Shown piece after piece: positions 1-7,821 of a stretch of DNA of 22,732 nucleotides (position 1 is its first letter; every line of letters starts with the position of its first letter). The position numbers were made by a program, and so were the translations under genes. Under the pieces are notes generated by a model, which did no database searches, was not told the origin of the DNA, and saw only the letters and a program-made list of their open reading frames with translations. Source of the DNA: Caldisericia bacterium (GTDB taxonomy: Bacteria; Caldisericota; Caldisericia; UBA6126; JAGPKI01); contig JAGPKI010000003.1 in assembly GCA_018054005.1 (NCBI GenBank), positions 8,519 through 31,250 on the forward strand. Direction: 5' to 3'.

Positions 1-23
1 AAGATGCTCCTCAGAGTGAATAC

Positions 24-216
24 TTTAACATCTCATGGCTTTTCTACCACAATAAGGCATTAAAATAATAACTTTAATCCTTATGAATGCATCTATATAA
101 CTATACAATTCAATTTCTTTACTGTAGCTTAAGTTTGGTTTTAATAAACTCCAACAAATTTATCAATTAACTAAAAGGAAGATTAATTTTGGAGTTATTA
201 TTTTCGGAGGAATTTA
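24..216 (+). repeat. Dispersed repeat family 1, copy A (long form)
   Basis: One of four related intergenic copies in this window (others at 5383-5533, 8193-8333 and 11910-12120). The left end resembles ATGGCATTTCTGCCAC in degenerate form. It is followed by the inverted arm TAAAATAATAACTTTAATCC (61-80), a conserved centre around TATATAACTATACAATTCAA, and the right inverted arm (about 176-205) containing GGATTAATTTTGGAGTTATT. The element ends in CGGAGGAATTTA. Copies A and D share an extra internal block of about 60 bp that is missing from C. The element lies just beyond the 3' end of the methyltransferase gene. No ORF is seen in it. The boundaries are my alignment estimate. Confidence 0.75.
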
Positions 217-262
217 TACTAATTTCTGTCCAAAGAAATGGGGGAAGTTAATTTACACCTTA

Positions 263-1006
263 TTAGTTTTTCATAAAAGAAAATAGTAGGCGAGGAGCGT
301 TAATGTGAAATGTGGTTCTGTCATAATCTCCATATAATTTATCTACTTTTAAGTTAGCATTATTAGCAATGGCAATTAATTCATGTGCTGAATAAAGCCT
401 TATGTCCCTAAATGTTTCTTTCTTTTCTCCGCTGTTTAGGATTATTATTCTCTTTGTTTTCTGCCTTGAACTTATTGGATCAAACTTATGCCTTTCCAAT
501 AAAAGTCCATAATCTTTCTCTCGCCATTTTTCTCTTATGAAATGTTTCAAAATGTAATCTCTATTTTCAAGGTCTATAAGGATTTTACCTCCATTTTTAA
601 GAGCTAAAGCTAATTTCTTTAATAGCTCTTCATTTTCAATGTCATTAAAATAACCAAACGATACAAACATAATTATTATTGCATCGAATTCTTCTTTGAA
701 GTTTATTTCTCTTGCATCCATTGATATTGCGTTTATTGACAAACTAAGTTCTTCTGCTCTATTCTTTAATTCTTCAATGTAGGAGAAAGAATAATCTATA
801 GCAGTTACATTATAACCCTTTTTTGCAAGTGCTATTGAATGACGACCAATTCCACAGCATAAATCAAGGATTTTACTTCCCACTTTAAGATCTAATGTAT
901 CTTCGATGAGTCTTACCTGTTCTTCTGTTAACTCTTCAGGGATTTCACCTAAAATATAATCTTCGTAAGAATCATCAAAGTAAAATTTAAACCAATCAGT
1001 CTCCAT
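263..1006 (-). CDS. Class I SAM-dependent methyltransferase
   Basis: A 247-aa cytoplasmic methyltransferase of unknown substrate. Motif I for SAM binding is clear (ILDLCCGIGRHSIALAKKGY, roughly residues 46-65), followed by the acidic residue of motif II (TAIDYS) and the motif IV region (FDAIIIMFVSFGYF). This is the Methyltransf_25/11 fold. I chose the ATG at 1006 rather than the TTG at 1027. The ATG has an AAGAAG stretch 7-8 nt upstream and reduces overlap with the upstream ATPase gene to 11 bp; the TTG has no ribosome-binding site. It is the last gene of the leftward operon. The cysteines in motif I (LDLCCGIGRH) are common in this subgroup. Target (small molecule, protein or RNA) cannot be read from the sequence. 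Confidence 0.85.
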   Translation of the reverse strand: METDWFKFYFDDSYEDYILGEIPEELTEEQVRLIEDTLDLKVGSKILDLCCGIGRHSIALAKKGYNVTAIDYSFSYIEELKNRAEELSLSINAISMDAREINFKEEFDAIIIMFVSFGYFNDIENEELLKKLALALKNGGKILIDLENRDYILKHFIREKWREKDYGLLLERHKFDPISSRQKTKRIIILNSGEKKETFRDIRLYSAHELIAIANNANLKVDKLYGDYDRTTFHINAPRLLFSFMKN

Positions 1007-2558
1007 AAAAGAACTTCTTTGGGTCAATCTTAGTGGTGTCGATATCCGATATTGACTTCATTTCTCTAAAGAAACTATCATCATATCTTCTAACCTTAAA
1101 TGCAAGAGGAATCGGTATTGCATAGCCCACAATTAAAGCCTCACCTTTGTTATCAATAGAGTAGAGGATTTGCTTAAGTTTATTTTTGCCCTGAACCCCC
1201 TCAAGGGAGTAGTCAAGGTCTTTTTCAGAATTTAAGTTAAATATAACTCTTGTTCCAAGCTGGGAAATAACCTCTGGGTCTATCTGAGATGGAATCTGAT
1301 CCACTATTAACAGGGTTACATCAAATTTTCTTAGTTCTCTTGCAATCTCTCCAAAAATTGTCTCTTTTGAAATTTCAGGGGAAAGAAAATTATGAGCTTC
1401 TTCAATAGTTATGAGGAGATGTTTTAATTTTTTCCCGCTCTCAATTGTATTTCTATAGATTGAATAAATTCTCCTCGTTAATATTGATGAAATCAACAGG
1501 TAAGAGAGCCTTTGATGGGTTAAATTATTAAACTGAATTATTACATTTTGACCATTTTGCAAGTAATCCATAATATCTCTAACGCAGCTTTTACTGTTCG
1601 ATGGTACAAGAAAAGATAAGTCTTTTAAAACTTGTAAATGACGAATAAGAGCTTGTAAACTTTCAGGGTGAACTTTCCATTTAGCTGTTAGCTCCTCATC
1701 AATATCGTCTGGATTTAAATTAAGAAGTTGTTCAATCCAGTTCTTTCCGCAAGCTCTTCTAATTGATAATGCAGTTTCAAATGACATTTCTGAAAGTCTT
1801 AACTCTTTTGAAATAAGTCTTATGTCTTCGGGCTCTATGTCAGATAGAGGAATTTGAATGTACTTTTCTTTTGTAAGACCTTTAGGTTCAACAGTGTAGA
1901 TTATAACCTTGCTACTAAAAAGGTAAGCCAGTCCTGGGACTGAGTCAGCTTCTTCTGAAGCACCTTTTATTCCATATTCTTCGTGAAAATCAAATATTAA
2001 GTTAGCACAAATATCTTTCTTTATAAGGCCAGCAAGGATTATTCTCGTAAAGAAAGTTTTACCACTTCCAGTTGATCCAAAAACACCAAAACTTCTCTCA
2101 ATAAGTTTGGAGAGATTGACATTCGCAAAATATTCCATACTCAATATATTTCCAATACTAAAAGACTGCACATCTTTTTCTGCGCCGAAAGAAAATATAA
2201 TATCCATATCTTTTTGAGATACCGTAGTAACTTCATCAAAATGTGATGGAATACTTTTTACTGAGTGAATGGAATTACTTTCTCTCTCGATTGAGACCAA
2301 TGGAAAGAATTCAATTTCACTATTAACCAAAGTTCCATTTACAGAATATCTTAAAAGCTCGTTATCAACTGGTGGAGCAAGAAAGACATCTGGATTTAAT
2401 ACATTTAGTCTTAAATCTGTAATCATCCCGATGAAATCATACCGAGAACCTAAAACTTTTATGAATTCTCCTATTCGTAAATCTTCTATATTCTGGTTTG
2501 GAACAAGCTCTATAGTTAATCCATCTCTAAAGGATCCAAATTTAACTCTACCTATCAT
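996..2558 (-). CDS. HerA-like / DUF87 hexameric ATPase
   Basis: A 520-aa ATPase of the HerA/FtsK superfamily, which typically forms hexameric DNA translocases. The N-terminal ~110 residues look like the HAS-barrel. Walker A is GSTGSGKT (161-168), and Walker B is LITIEEAH (382-389) with the double acidic pair. The sensor region VDQIPSQID follows at about 419-427, then ISQLGTRVIFNL, typical of HerA. In archaea and thermophilic bacteria HerA works with the nuclease NurA in end resection; other homologues work with Sir2 or DUF4297 proteins in phage defence. No NurA, Sir2 or nuclease gene lies next to it here. It sits 8 bp after the thiamine-binding gene and overlaps the methyltransferase. The start ATG has only a weak ribosome-binding site, so it is probably translationally coupled. 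Confidence 0.87.
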   Translation of the reverse strand: MIGRVKFGSFRDGLTIELVPNQNIEDLRIGEFIKVLGSRYDFIGMITDLRLNVLNPDVFLAPPVDNELLRYSVNGTLVNSEIEFFPLVSIERESNSIHSVKSIPSHFDEVTTVSQKDMDIIFSFGAEKDVQSFSIGNILSMEYFANVNLSKLIERSFGVFGSTGSGKTFFTRIILAGLIKKDICANLIFDFHEEYGIKGASEEADSVPGLAYLFSSKVIIYTVEPKGLTKEKYIQIPLSDIEPEDIRLISKELRLSEMSFETALSIRRACGKNWIEQLLNLNPDDIDEELTAKWKVHPESLQALIRHLQVLKDLSFLVPSNSKSCVRDIMDYLQNGQNVIIQFNNLTHQRLSYLLISSILTRRIYSIYRNTIESGKKLKHLLITIEEAHNFLSPEISKETIFGEIARELRKFDVTLLIVDQIPSQIDPEVISQLGTRVIFNLNSEKDLDYSLEGVQGKNKLKQILYSIDNKGEALIVGYAIPIPLAFKVRRYDDSFFREMKSISDIDTTKIDPKKFFYGD

Positions 2559-2566
2559 TTCTTAAC

Positions 2567-2809
2567 TCACTCGCTACAAGCGCTCGAATAAACTGCAAGG
2601 AGAATGTTCTCTTTATTTAGCTCTTTTGCTTTAATAAATATTTTCTTTGTGACTTCGAATACTGCATCGGTCTCTCCTTTTATTAAAGTGTTTGTTCTGG
2701 TTACGGTGTAGGAAATATTTTCATTATCCAATATTTTAATACATTCATTTATGACTTCTATAAAGTCTGGATTAGCTAATGGGTAAAGTGAAATCTGGCA
2801 TTGAATCAT
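2567..2809 (-). CDS. YkoF/MTH1187-type thiamine-binding protein
   Basis: An 80-aa single-domain protein matching the Thiamine_BP family (PF01910, formerly DUF77). It has the N-terminal strand CQISLYPLANPDF, the helix IEVINECIKILDNENISY, the strand TRTNTLIKGETDAVFEV and the C-terminal strand NILLAVYSS. Family members are small ferredoxin-like homo-oligomers that bind thiamine or related ligands. The physiological role is mostly unknown. A GGAGG ribosome-binding site lies about 12 bp upstream of the ATG. It lies between the TPR protein and the HerA-like ATPase. No thiamine biosynthesis gene or thi-box riboswitch is seen nearby, so a thiamine role here rests on family membership alone. Confidence 0.8.
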   Translation of the reverse strand: MIQCQISLYPLANPDFIEVINECIKILDNENISYTVTRTNTLIKGETDAVFEVTKKIFIKAKELNKENILLAVYSSACSE

Positions 2810-2830
2810 TCTTATAACTAAGCCTCCTTT

Positions 2831-4009
2831 TTAACTAATTGATTCTGGTGAAGTATTTCTAAATTTACCATATTTAGAGGTTATTTGTTTTAAAATACTT
2901 TGTAAGTAGATGAGTCCCTCTTCTGGTAGAAGTATCCCTGTGCTCTGTATGGTAAAAATAAGGTCATTCAGAAGTGCATCTTTCATTGCTGGCTCTTCAA
3001 TTAAAAGTCTTACAAGTCTTTTCCAATTTTCTATTTCTATGTTTTTCATTAAAATTATAATATTAGAACGTAATTCTTCATTTAAAGTTTTTTCTTTTAA
3101 AAGCATCGAGCATATTTTTAACGATTCAGTATAATTTTGAAGAGAGTAAAATATTTGAGCTTTTCTGAATAAATAATAGGGATTTCCATTAGAAATATTT
3201 ATTAATTCATCAAGTACTTCTAAAGCTTTTTCGTTATATCCTAAGTTATAATATGCCTGTTCTTTGATCTCCATAAGTTCTTTTTTATTTTGAGGACTTA
3301 GGATATTTTCTTTTTCTATATTATTTATTTCTTCTATACAATCTTCAGTTAAACCTTTAAAAAATAAAACTTTTACTTTAGTAAGCCTTAATGGCAAATT
3401 TTCTTTATTATTAGCCAGCTCATCATCAATTAGAGAGATAGCAGATTCATATTCACCTTTCTTACTTAATATCTGTACATACTTCTCGATAAGCTCTTCA
3501 TTCTTTAGACTCATAGAAAATGCTCTTTCGAGAGTATCTTTTGCACTGTCAAGATCTCCAGCTGATTCATAAAATGTCGCTAAATTTAGCCAGGTATTTA
3601 TATTCTTGGGGTCTATTTTAATAGATTTTTTTAATGCTTGAATAGCTTCATTCCCTTTTCTTTGTTGAAGTAAAACAACACCAAGGTTATTATATATAGA
3701 ACTTGATTCTTTAAACTGCAAAGCTTCTTTTAACTTTGCTTCTGCCTCTTCGAATCTATGGAGGAGCATATATATGTTTGCCTCCTGCATTAAAATGTCA
3801 GGATCATTTTTTAGGTTTTCTATACCACTAATAAGCTCTAAAGCCTTAAGAATTTTGCCTTTTCCTATGTATAATCTCGACAGTGTAAGCAATATTTCCT
3901 TATTTAGGGGACTCAGCAAAAGCGCCTTTTCCAGGGCTATAATAGCTTCATCGATTTTCCCTATACTTTCGTTTCTCTTTGCTTCTTCTAATAAATCATT
4001 TATATTCAT
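2831..4009 (-). CDS. TPR-repeat protein
   Basis: A 392-aa soluble protein made almost wholly of tetratricopeptide repeats, perhaps nine or so. Clear units include NLGVVLLQQRKGNEAIQALK, NLATFYESAGDLDSAKDTLE and the NLGYNEKALEVLDELI region, with the usual W/L-G-Y/A-P pattern. It has no signal peptide and no transmembrane segment, so it is probably a cytoplasmic scaffold. The start ATG at 4009 follows the mnmE stop by 4 bp, with GGGAAG overlapping the mnmE end as ribosome-binding site, so it is probably coupled to mnmE. The last ~50 residues depart from the repeat pattern. No specific partner can be named. The degenerate units make the exact repeat count uncertain. Confidence 0.85.
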   Translation of the reverse strand: MNINDLLEEAKRNESIGKIDEAIIALEKALLLSPLNKEILLTLSRLYIGKGKILKALELISGIENLKNDPDILMQEANIYMLLHRFEEAEAKLKEALQFKESSSIYNNLGVVLLQQRKGNEAIQALKKSIKIDPKNINTWLNLATFYESAGDLDSAKDTLERAFSMSLKNEELIEKYVQILSKKGEYESAISLIDDELANNKENLPLRLTKVKVLFFKGLTEDCIEEINNIEKENILSPQNKKELMEIKEQAYYNLGYNEKALEVLDELINISNGNPYYLFRKAQIFYSLQNYTESLKICSMLLKEKTLNEELRSNIIILMKNIEIENWKRLVRLLIEEPAMKDALLNDLIFTIQSTGILLPEEGLIYLQSILKQITSKYGKFRNTSPESIS

Positions 4010-4013
4010 TTTA

Positions 4014-5366
4014 TTACTTCCCTATACAAAAATTTGTAAATATATTATCAAAAACCTCTTTACTTATATTTAATCCTAACTCCTCGCCCAATGTTGCAAT
4101 TATCTGGTCGAGCTCAAAGCATACTATATCAAGATATTTTTCTTTATTTTTAATATTAATAATATTTAAAAGGTTTTCTCTTGCCTTAAGAAGAAGCCCT
4201 CTCTGCCTTTCATTCACGAAATAATCTGCATTCCAATTTATGCCTTTTTGAGCCTCTTCCGCTACCAACTTCTTGAGCTCTTCAATTCCCTCTTTTTTAA
4301 GTGCTGAAACAATAATATATTTTTTATTCTCAGGTATTAATTCTAACAGCTTTTCTGGAATTTTACTATTTTTATCAGATTTATTTATTACGATTATAAT
4401 ATTTCTATTAATATACTTTTTTACTATTAAATCGTCAATGTTAGAATAGTCTGACATATCAATTATTAATAGTATTAAATCAGTTTTATTAAGTAAATCT
4501 TCGATTTTTTCAGCAAATAATCGATCAAGCTCTGTAGGGTTTTCCACAGAACCAGCTGTATCTACAAGTTTTATCTTGTAATTATAAAGCTCTATAGTCT
4601 CTTCTACATAATCGTGAGTAGTGGATGGGTATTCTGAAATTAACATTCTATTCCAACCAAGAATAGCATTAAAAATACTTGACTTACCAACATTTGTTTT
4701 ACCAATTATTGTTACTCTAAACCCCTGGATAAGTTGATTTATATCCTGAGAATTATTTATAGTTTCTTCAATTTCATTCATTAAAATTTGTAGAGACTCT
4801 TCAATATCTAAATCTTCATGTGGTAAATCATCTTCATAACTTATTTGAGCTTCTAATCTTGCCTTTAAATCGATAAATTTAGATAATATTTCTCTGATTT
4901 TCCCACTCAAAGCACCAAATAAATTTTCATTTAAGCTCATAAGCTCATTCTCTGTCTCTGCTTTTGTAATCTGGTCTATTGCTTCAGCCTGAATGAGATC
5001 CATTTTACCATTTAAAAAAGCTCTTTTTGTAAATTCCCCTGGGGTTGCTGGACAAGCTCCACTCATAACTAAAGTTTCAAAAATGCTTTTAATTATTGCT
5101 ACACCTCCATGGCAGTAAATTTCAACCATATCTTCTCCTGTGTAGCTTTTTGGTGCTTTCATATAGACGGCTATTACATCATCAATTTTTTTCCTACTTT
5201 TCGGTTCAATTATTGTGCAATGTTTCATAATCCAAGGGCTAAATTTTAAATTTGAGGGGTAAACAATAGTACTAAATATATTTAGTGCTTCTTCCCCAGA
5301 TAATCTTATGCATGCAATCGCACTCCTCTGAAGCGGAGTAGCAATAGCAACTATGGTATCAGTCAT
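4014..5366 (-). CDS. mnmE: tRNA modification GTPase MnmE (TrmE)
   Basis: A 450-aa MnmE. With MnmG it installs the (carboxymethyl)aminomethyl group at the wobble U34 of certain tRNAs, using GTP, a folate one-carbon unit and FAD. The folate-binding N-domain runs from 1 to about 118 (start DTIVAIATPLQRSAIACIRLSG, with CHGG and TPGEFTKRAFLNGKMDL). The GTPase domain lies within the helical domain and has G1 GKTNVGKSS (222-230), DTAG (269-272) and NKSD (328-331). The protein ends in the hallmark CIGK with its conserved Cys. Length is typical. MnmG is not in the window. There is no clear ribosome-binding site ahead of the ATG; the sequence 17 bp upstream is already repeat copy B, so that repeat forms the leader region. 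Confidence 0.96.
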   Translation of the reverse strand: MTDTIVAIATPLQRSAIACIRLSGEEALNIFSTIVYPSNLKFSPWIMKHCTIIEPKSRKKIDDVIAVYMKAPKSYTGEDMVEIYCHGGVAIIKSIFETLVMSGACPATPGEFTKRAFLNGKMDLIQAEAIDQITKAETENELMSLNENLFGALSGKIREILSKFIDLKARLEAQISYEDDLPHEDLDIEESLQILMNEIEETINNSQDINQLIQGFRVTIIGKTNVGKSSIFNAILGWNRMLISEYPSTTHDYVEETIELYNYKIKLVDTAGSVENPTELDRLFAEKIEDLLNKTDLILLIIDMSDYSNIDDLIVKKYINRNIIIVINKSDKNSKIPEKLLELIPENKKYIIVSALKKEGIEELKKLVAEEAQKGINWNADYFVNERQRGLLLKARENLLNIINIKNKEKYLDIVCFELDQIIATLGEELGLNISKEVFDNIFTNFCIGK

Positions 5367-5382
5367 ATTTTTAAAAAACTAT

Positions 5383-5533
5383 TTTAACATTCCATGGAAG
5401 TTCTACCATAACACAAGCATGAAAACGATATCTTTCTTTAATCCTTTTGTATCTCTTATATAACTAAACAATCTTATCTCCCCTACTAAATATAATCTAA
5501 TAATTTTAGAGAAATTATTTTCGGAGGAATTTA
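5383..5533 (+). repeat. Dispersed repeat family 1, copy B (diverged, short)
   Basis: This copy fills almost the whole jag-mnmE gap. The left end starts TTTAACATTCCATGG. The 15-mer ACACAAGCATGAAAA (5411-5425) is identical to copies C and D. The right end CGGAGGAATTTA runs into the jag stop codon, whose complement is the TTA at 5531-5533. The inverted arms are less well preserved than in A, C and D. Outermost sequence TAACATTCC on the left resembles TAAATTCC read inward from the right end, a possible short terminal inverted repeat. It separates mnmE and everything downstream from the rpmH-jag part of the operon. Confidence 0.75.
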
Positions 5534-5998
5534 CTTCTTTAAATCAATTACAACTCTGCGCTGAGCGTTTTCCCCAATTGAGTACGTAACTACTGATGGA
5601 TTATCTTTTAAAGTTAAGTGAATTATTCTTCTTGCAAATGGACTCATAGGAGAAAGCTCAACAGGTTTTGAAGTCTTTCTAACTTTAATAGATGCATTAA
5701 TGGCAATGTTTCTTAAAATTGATATCTGTTTTCTTTTATAATCACCTATATCTATAGTAAATTTTGGTAAGGGGCTTATTCGCTTGCTTAATAAACATTT
5801 AATTAGATACTGAATTGAATTAAGGATTTCTCCCTGTTTACCTATATATCGAGCTGGATCATCAATAATTACTTCAGCCATTAATCCGTCAACTTCGTTA
5901 TAAATTTCTACAGTTGGATTTTCGCCAAGTTTTGTAAATATGTCAATTAATGTTTCTCTAAGTTGATTCCTAAAATCATTTGTTTCCGACTTGTTCAC
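5531..5998 (-). CDS. jag: KH-R3H RNA-binding protein Jag (KhpB/EloR)
   Basis: A 155-aa RNA-binding protein. It has a KH domain with the GKQG loop (53-56) in ARYIGKQGEILNSIQYLI and an R3H domain with ARRIIHLTLKDNP (Arg124, His127) ending RRVVIDLKK. In Firmicutes KhpB/EloR acts with KhpA in RNA binding and cell elongation control. I chose the GTG at 5998. It has AAGGGAG about 11 bp upstream and overlaps the yidC end by 23 bp; a longer reading up to 6106 has no support from family length. The N-terminal Jag_N domain of many homologues is absent, so this is the short form. The stop codon lies at the edge of repeat copy B. Position between yidC and mnmE is the classic one. Confidence 0.9.
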   Translation of the reverse strand: MNKSETNDFRNQLRETLIDIFTKLGENPTVEIYNEVDGLMAEVIIDDPARYIGKQGEILNSIQYLIKCLLSKRISPLPKFTIDIGDYKRKQISILRNIAINASIKVRKTSKPVELSPMSPFARRIIHLTLKDNPSVVTYSIGENAQRRVVIDLKK

Positions 5999-7067
5999 TC
6001 TTTGGTTTACTCCCTTCAATTTTAACTTTTTGAGAAGTTGATTTTTTTCTGAAGTAGTATTGCTGAATAGCAGAAATAAGCCCAAAAATTGTCCAGAATA
6101 TTGCAAGTGCTGATGGGAACCTCATCATTATTAGGAAGAAAAACACAGGCATTATATAAATTAAAGATTTTGACTGTGGATCGGCGGATTGTGGACCTGT
6201 TAAGCTTTGAAGCAATGTTGTAATTCCAGCAAGTATTGGGAATATGAGGTATCTATCAGGACTACCAAGACTTTCTAACCATAAGAATGATGATTTATAA
6301 AGTGGAGTGTATCCTTGCAAGGCAAGGTATAAAAAGTATACAATAATAAGTTGCACAATCAAAGGTAAGCATCCTGCCGCAGGATTGATTTTTGCTTCTC
6401 TATAAAGTTTCATTGTTTCATCTGCTTTTTTTTGTGCATCATCTTTATATTTTTTGTTTATTTCAGCAATTTTTGGCTGTAATTCTTGCATTTTACTCAT
6501 AGATTTAAGTTGAGCTGCATTAAAAGGATGTAACGCAAGCTTTACTATTATGGAAAAGAGAATTATCCCTATTCCGTAACCAATGGGTTTTTGTGATAGA
6601 AAATCTAAAAACCATCTTAAACCCATAACCAAGACATTTGGTTTTTTAACTTCTACATAGAAAATAGATGAGTTAGTAATGGTATTACCATCAATATCTG
6701 TGAAAGAAACGATAAGCTTTAAATTATATCTTCCAACTTCTAAATCTGGGGGTATTTCAATAGGGAAAAAAGTTTCACTACTTTTCCCAGCTTCTATTGG
6801 TTTTGGTAGCGTAACTTCATTTGATTCTAAAACAGGTATAAATGGATCTATATTAGGAGTATTTTCACCCTCTATCCTTATCTTAACATCACTTATTATT
6901 GAACCTAGATTTTCAACTTTAATTAGAATTGCAGAAACTTCAGAAGTATTGCCTTTTGCTGTTACTGAAATATTTATTGGATGGGTGGTTTCTGACAAAC
7001 AGAGACCAAAGATTGAAAATGATACTATAAACAATACAACTGCTACAAAAAACTTTTTATTTAGCAT
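5976..7067 (-). CDS. yidC: Membrane protein insertase YidC with Ig-like extracytoplasmic domain
   Basis: A 363-aa YidC/Oxa1/Alb3 insertase, which inserts and folds membrane proteins with or without SecYEG. Residues 1-24 form a signal or first transmembrane segment. Residues about 28-143 form a beta-rich domain resembling NEW3/CARDB Ig-like modules (VENLGSIISDVKI, IEAGKSSETF, VGRYNLKLIVSF). The Oxa1 core follows with five further hydrophobic segments. It includes LHPFNAAQLKSMSKMQELQP and NPAAGCLPLIVQL, close to the family consensus. Lys176 stands where most bacterial YidC have the groove Arg (IIVKLALHPF). AAGGAAG is the ribosome-binding site. The tail is basic. The gene overlaps jag. YidC identity is firm; the Ig-like assignment is by pattern only. 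Confidence 0.95.
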   Translation of the reverse strand: MLNKKFFVAVVLFIVSFSIFGLCLSETTHPINISVTAKGNTSEVSAILIKVENLGSIISDVKIRIEGENTPNIDPFIPVLESNEVTLPKPIEAGKSSETFFPIEIPPDLEVGRYNLKLIVSFTDIDGNTITNSSIFYVEVKKPNVLVMGLRWFLDFLSQKPIGYGIGIILFSIIVKLALHPFNAAQLKSMSKMQELQPKIAEINKKYKDDAQKKADETMKLYREAKINPAAGCLPLIVQLIIVYFLYLALQGYTPLYKSSFLWLESLGSPDRYLIFPILAGITTLLQSLTGPQSADPQSKSLIYIMPVFFFLIMMRFPSALAIFWTIFGLISAIQQYYFRKKSTSQKVKIEGSKPKSEQVGNK

Positions 7068-7100
7068 ACTGTTTCTTCCTTTCTTAAAAACAAGTTAAAT

Positions 7101-7319
7101 TTACGGTACTGGATCATAACCACCTTTATTAAATGGATTACATCGCAAAACTCTCCATATTGATAATGCTGTCCCTTTAAAAATACCATATTTTGAAATA
7201 GCTTCAAATGCATATTCAGAGCATGTTGGATAAAATCTGCATGTTGGTAGTCCTTTTAATGGAGAAAGATATTTCCTATAAAAAACTATAATCATAAGTA
7301 ATAATTTTCTTATTATCAT
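7101..7319 (-). CDS. yidD: Membrane protein insertion efficiency factor YidD
   Basis: A 72-aa YidD (Haemolytic domain family), a small membrane-associated protein that assists insertion by YidC. The family signature is complete: FYRKYLSPLKGLPTCRFYPT, followed by CSEYAFEAISKYG with the conserved cysteines, then the C-terminal WRVLRCNPFNKGGYDPVP. It lies 5 bp after rnpA and 33 bp before yidC, the standard gene order. The ATG at 7319 has no strong ribosome-binding site, so it is probably coupled to rnpA. Confidence 0.96.
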   Translation of the reverse strand: MIIRKLLLMIIVFYRKYLSPLKGLPTCRFYPTCSEYAFEAISKYGIFKGTALSIWRVLRCNPFNKGGYDPVP

Positions 7320-7324
7320 TAATT

Positions 7325-7657
7325 TTATTTAACAATTTTTTTAATAAGTTTTAAAATTTCTGCACTTATTTCATCAATTGGTGCAAACTCTACATTTGGA
7401 TTGGCAATTATAACCATAGACAACTCACCCGGAAGCAAATCTTCAATTTTAATAAATGCTTCACGTAATCTCCTCTTTACTCTGTTTCTTTCAACATTTT
7501 CGATTTTCCTTTTGCTTTTTTTTACTGCAAAACCAATAAGGTTTTCTTTAGAATCAACATCTACAACTATAGTTATTAATCTTCCTGATATAAAATTACC
7601 TTTTTTAAATATGTGTTGAAATTCTTTAGTATTTAACCGTTTCCACAGTTTACCCAT
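7325..7657 (-). CDS. rnpA: Ribonuclease P protein component
   Basis: A 110-aa RnpA, the protein subunit that helps RNase P RNA bind and trim pre-tRNA 5' leaders. The RNR signature is present as ERNRVKRRLREAF, preceded by GFAVKKSKRKIENV. The N-terminal RLNTKEFQHIFKKG is typical. The start ATG shares one base with the rpmH stop (TAATG), so translation is almost certainly coupled. The RNase P RNA gene is not in this window. Confidence 0.95.
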   Translation of the reverse strand: MGKLWKRLNTKEFQHIFKKGNFISGRLITIVVDVDSKENLIGFAVKKSKRKIENVERNRVKRRLREAFIKIEDLLPGELSMVIIANPNVEFAPIDEISAEILKLIKKIVK

Positions 7658-7791
7658 TAAACACTAAGTCTATATCTGCCTTTACTACGCCTACGTTTAA
7701 AGATGTTTCTACCATTATGGGTTCTCATTCTTTTAAGATAACCATGAACTCTATATTTTCTTCTAACATGTGGTCTATATGTTATTCTCAT
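7657..7791 (-). CDS. rpmH: 50S ribosomal protein L34
   Basis: A 44-aa ribosomal protein L34, read directly from the minus strand. It starts MRITYRPHVRRKYRVHGYLK and has KRMRTHNGRNIFKRRRSKGR, ending YRLSV. This matches the L34 pattern of a basic peptide with HGF/YxxRMxTxxGRxxxxxRRxKGR. A GGAGG ribosome-binding site lies 9 bp upstream. The stop overlaps the rnpA start by one base. It is first in the leftward operon, directly behind a good promoter. dnaA, the usual neighbour on the far side, is absent from the window. Confidence 0.97.
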   Translation of the reverse strand: MRITYRPHVRRKYRVHGYLKRMRTHNGRNIFKRRRSKGRYRLSV

Positions 7792-7821
7792 TTTAATTAA
7801 CCTCCAATAAGTAACAAAACT

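Noticed and set aside
210..262. Terminator after the methyltransferase gene
   Set aside because: A 6-bp ATTTCT/AGAAAT stem exists on the minus strand but no T-run follows it.
5999..6106. 36-residue N-terminal extension of Jag to an upstream ATG
   Set aside because: The extension overlaps yidC by more than 130 bp and does not resemble Jag_N. The GTG at 5998 has a proper ribosome-binding site.
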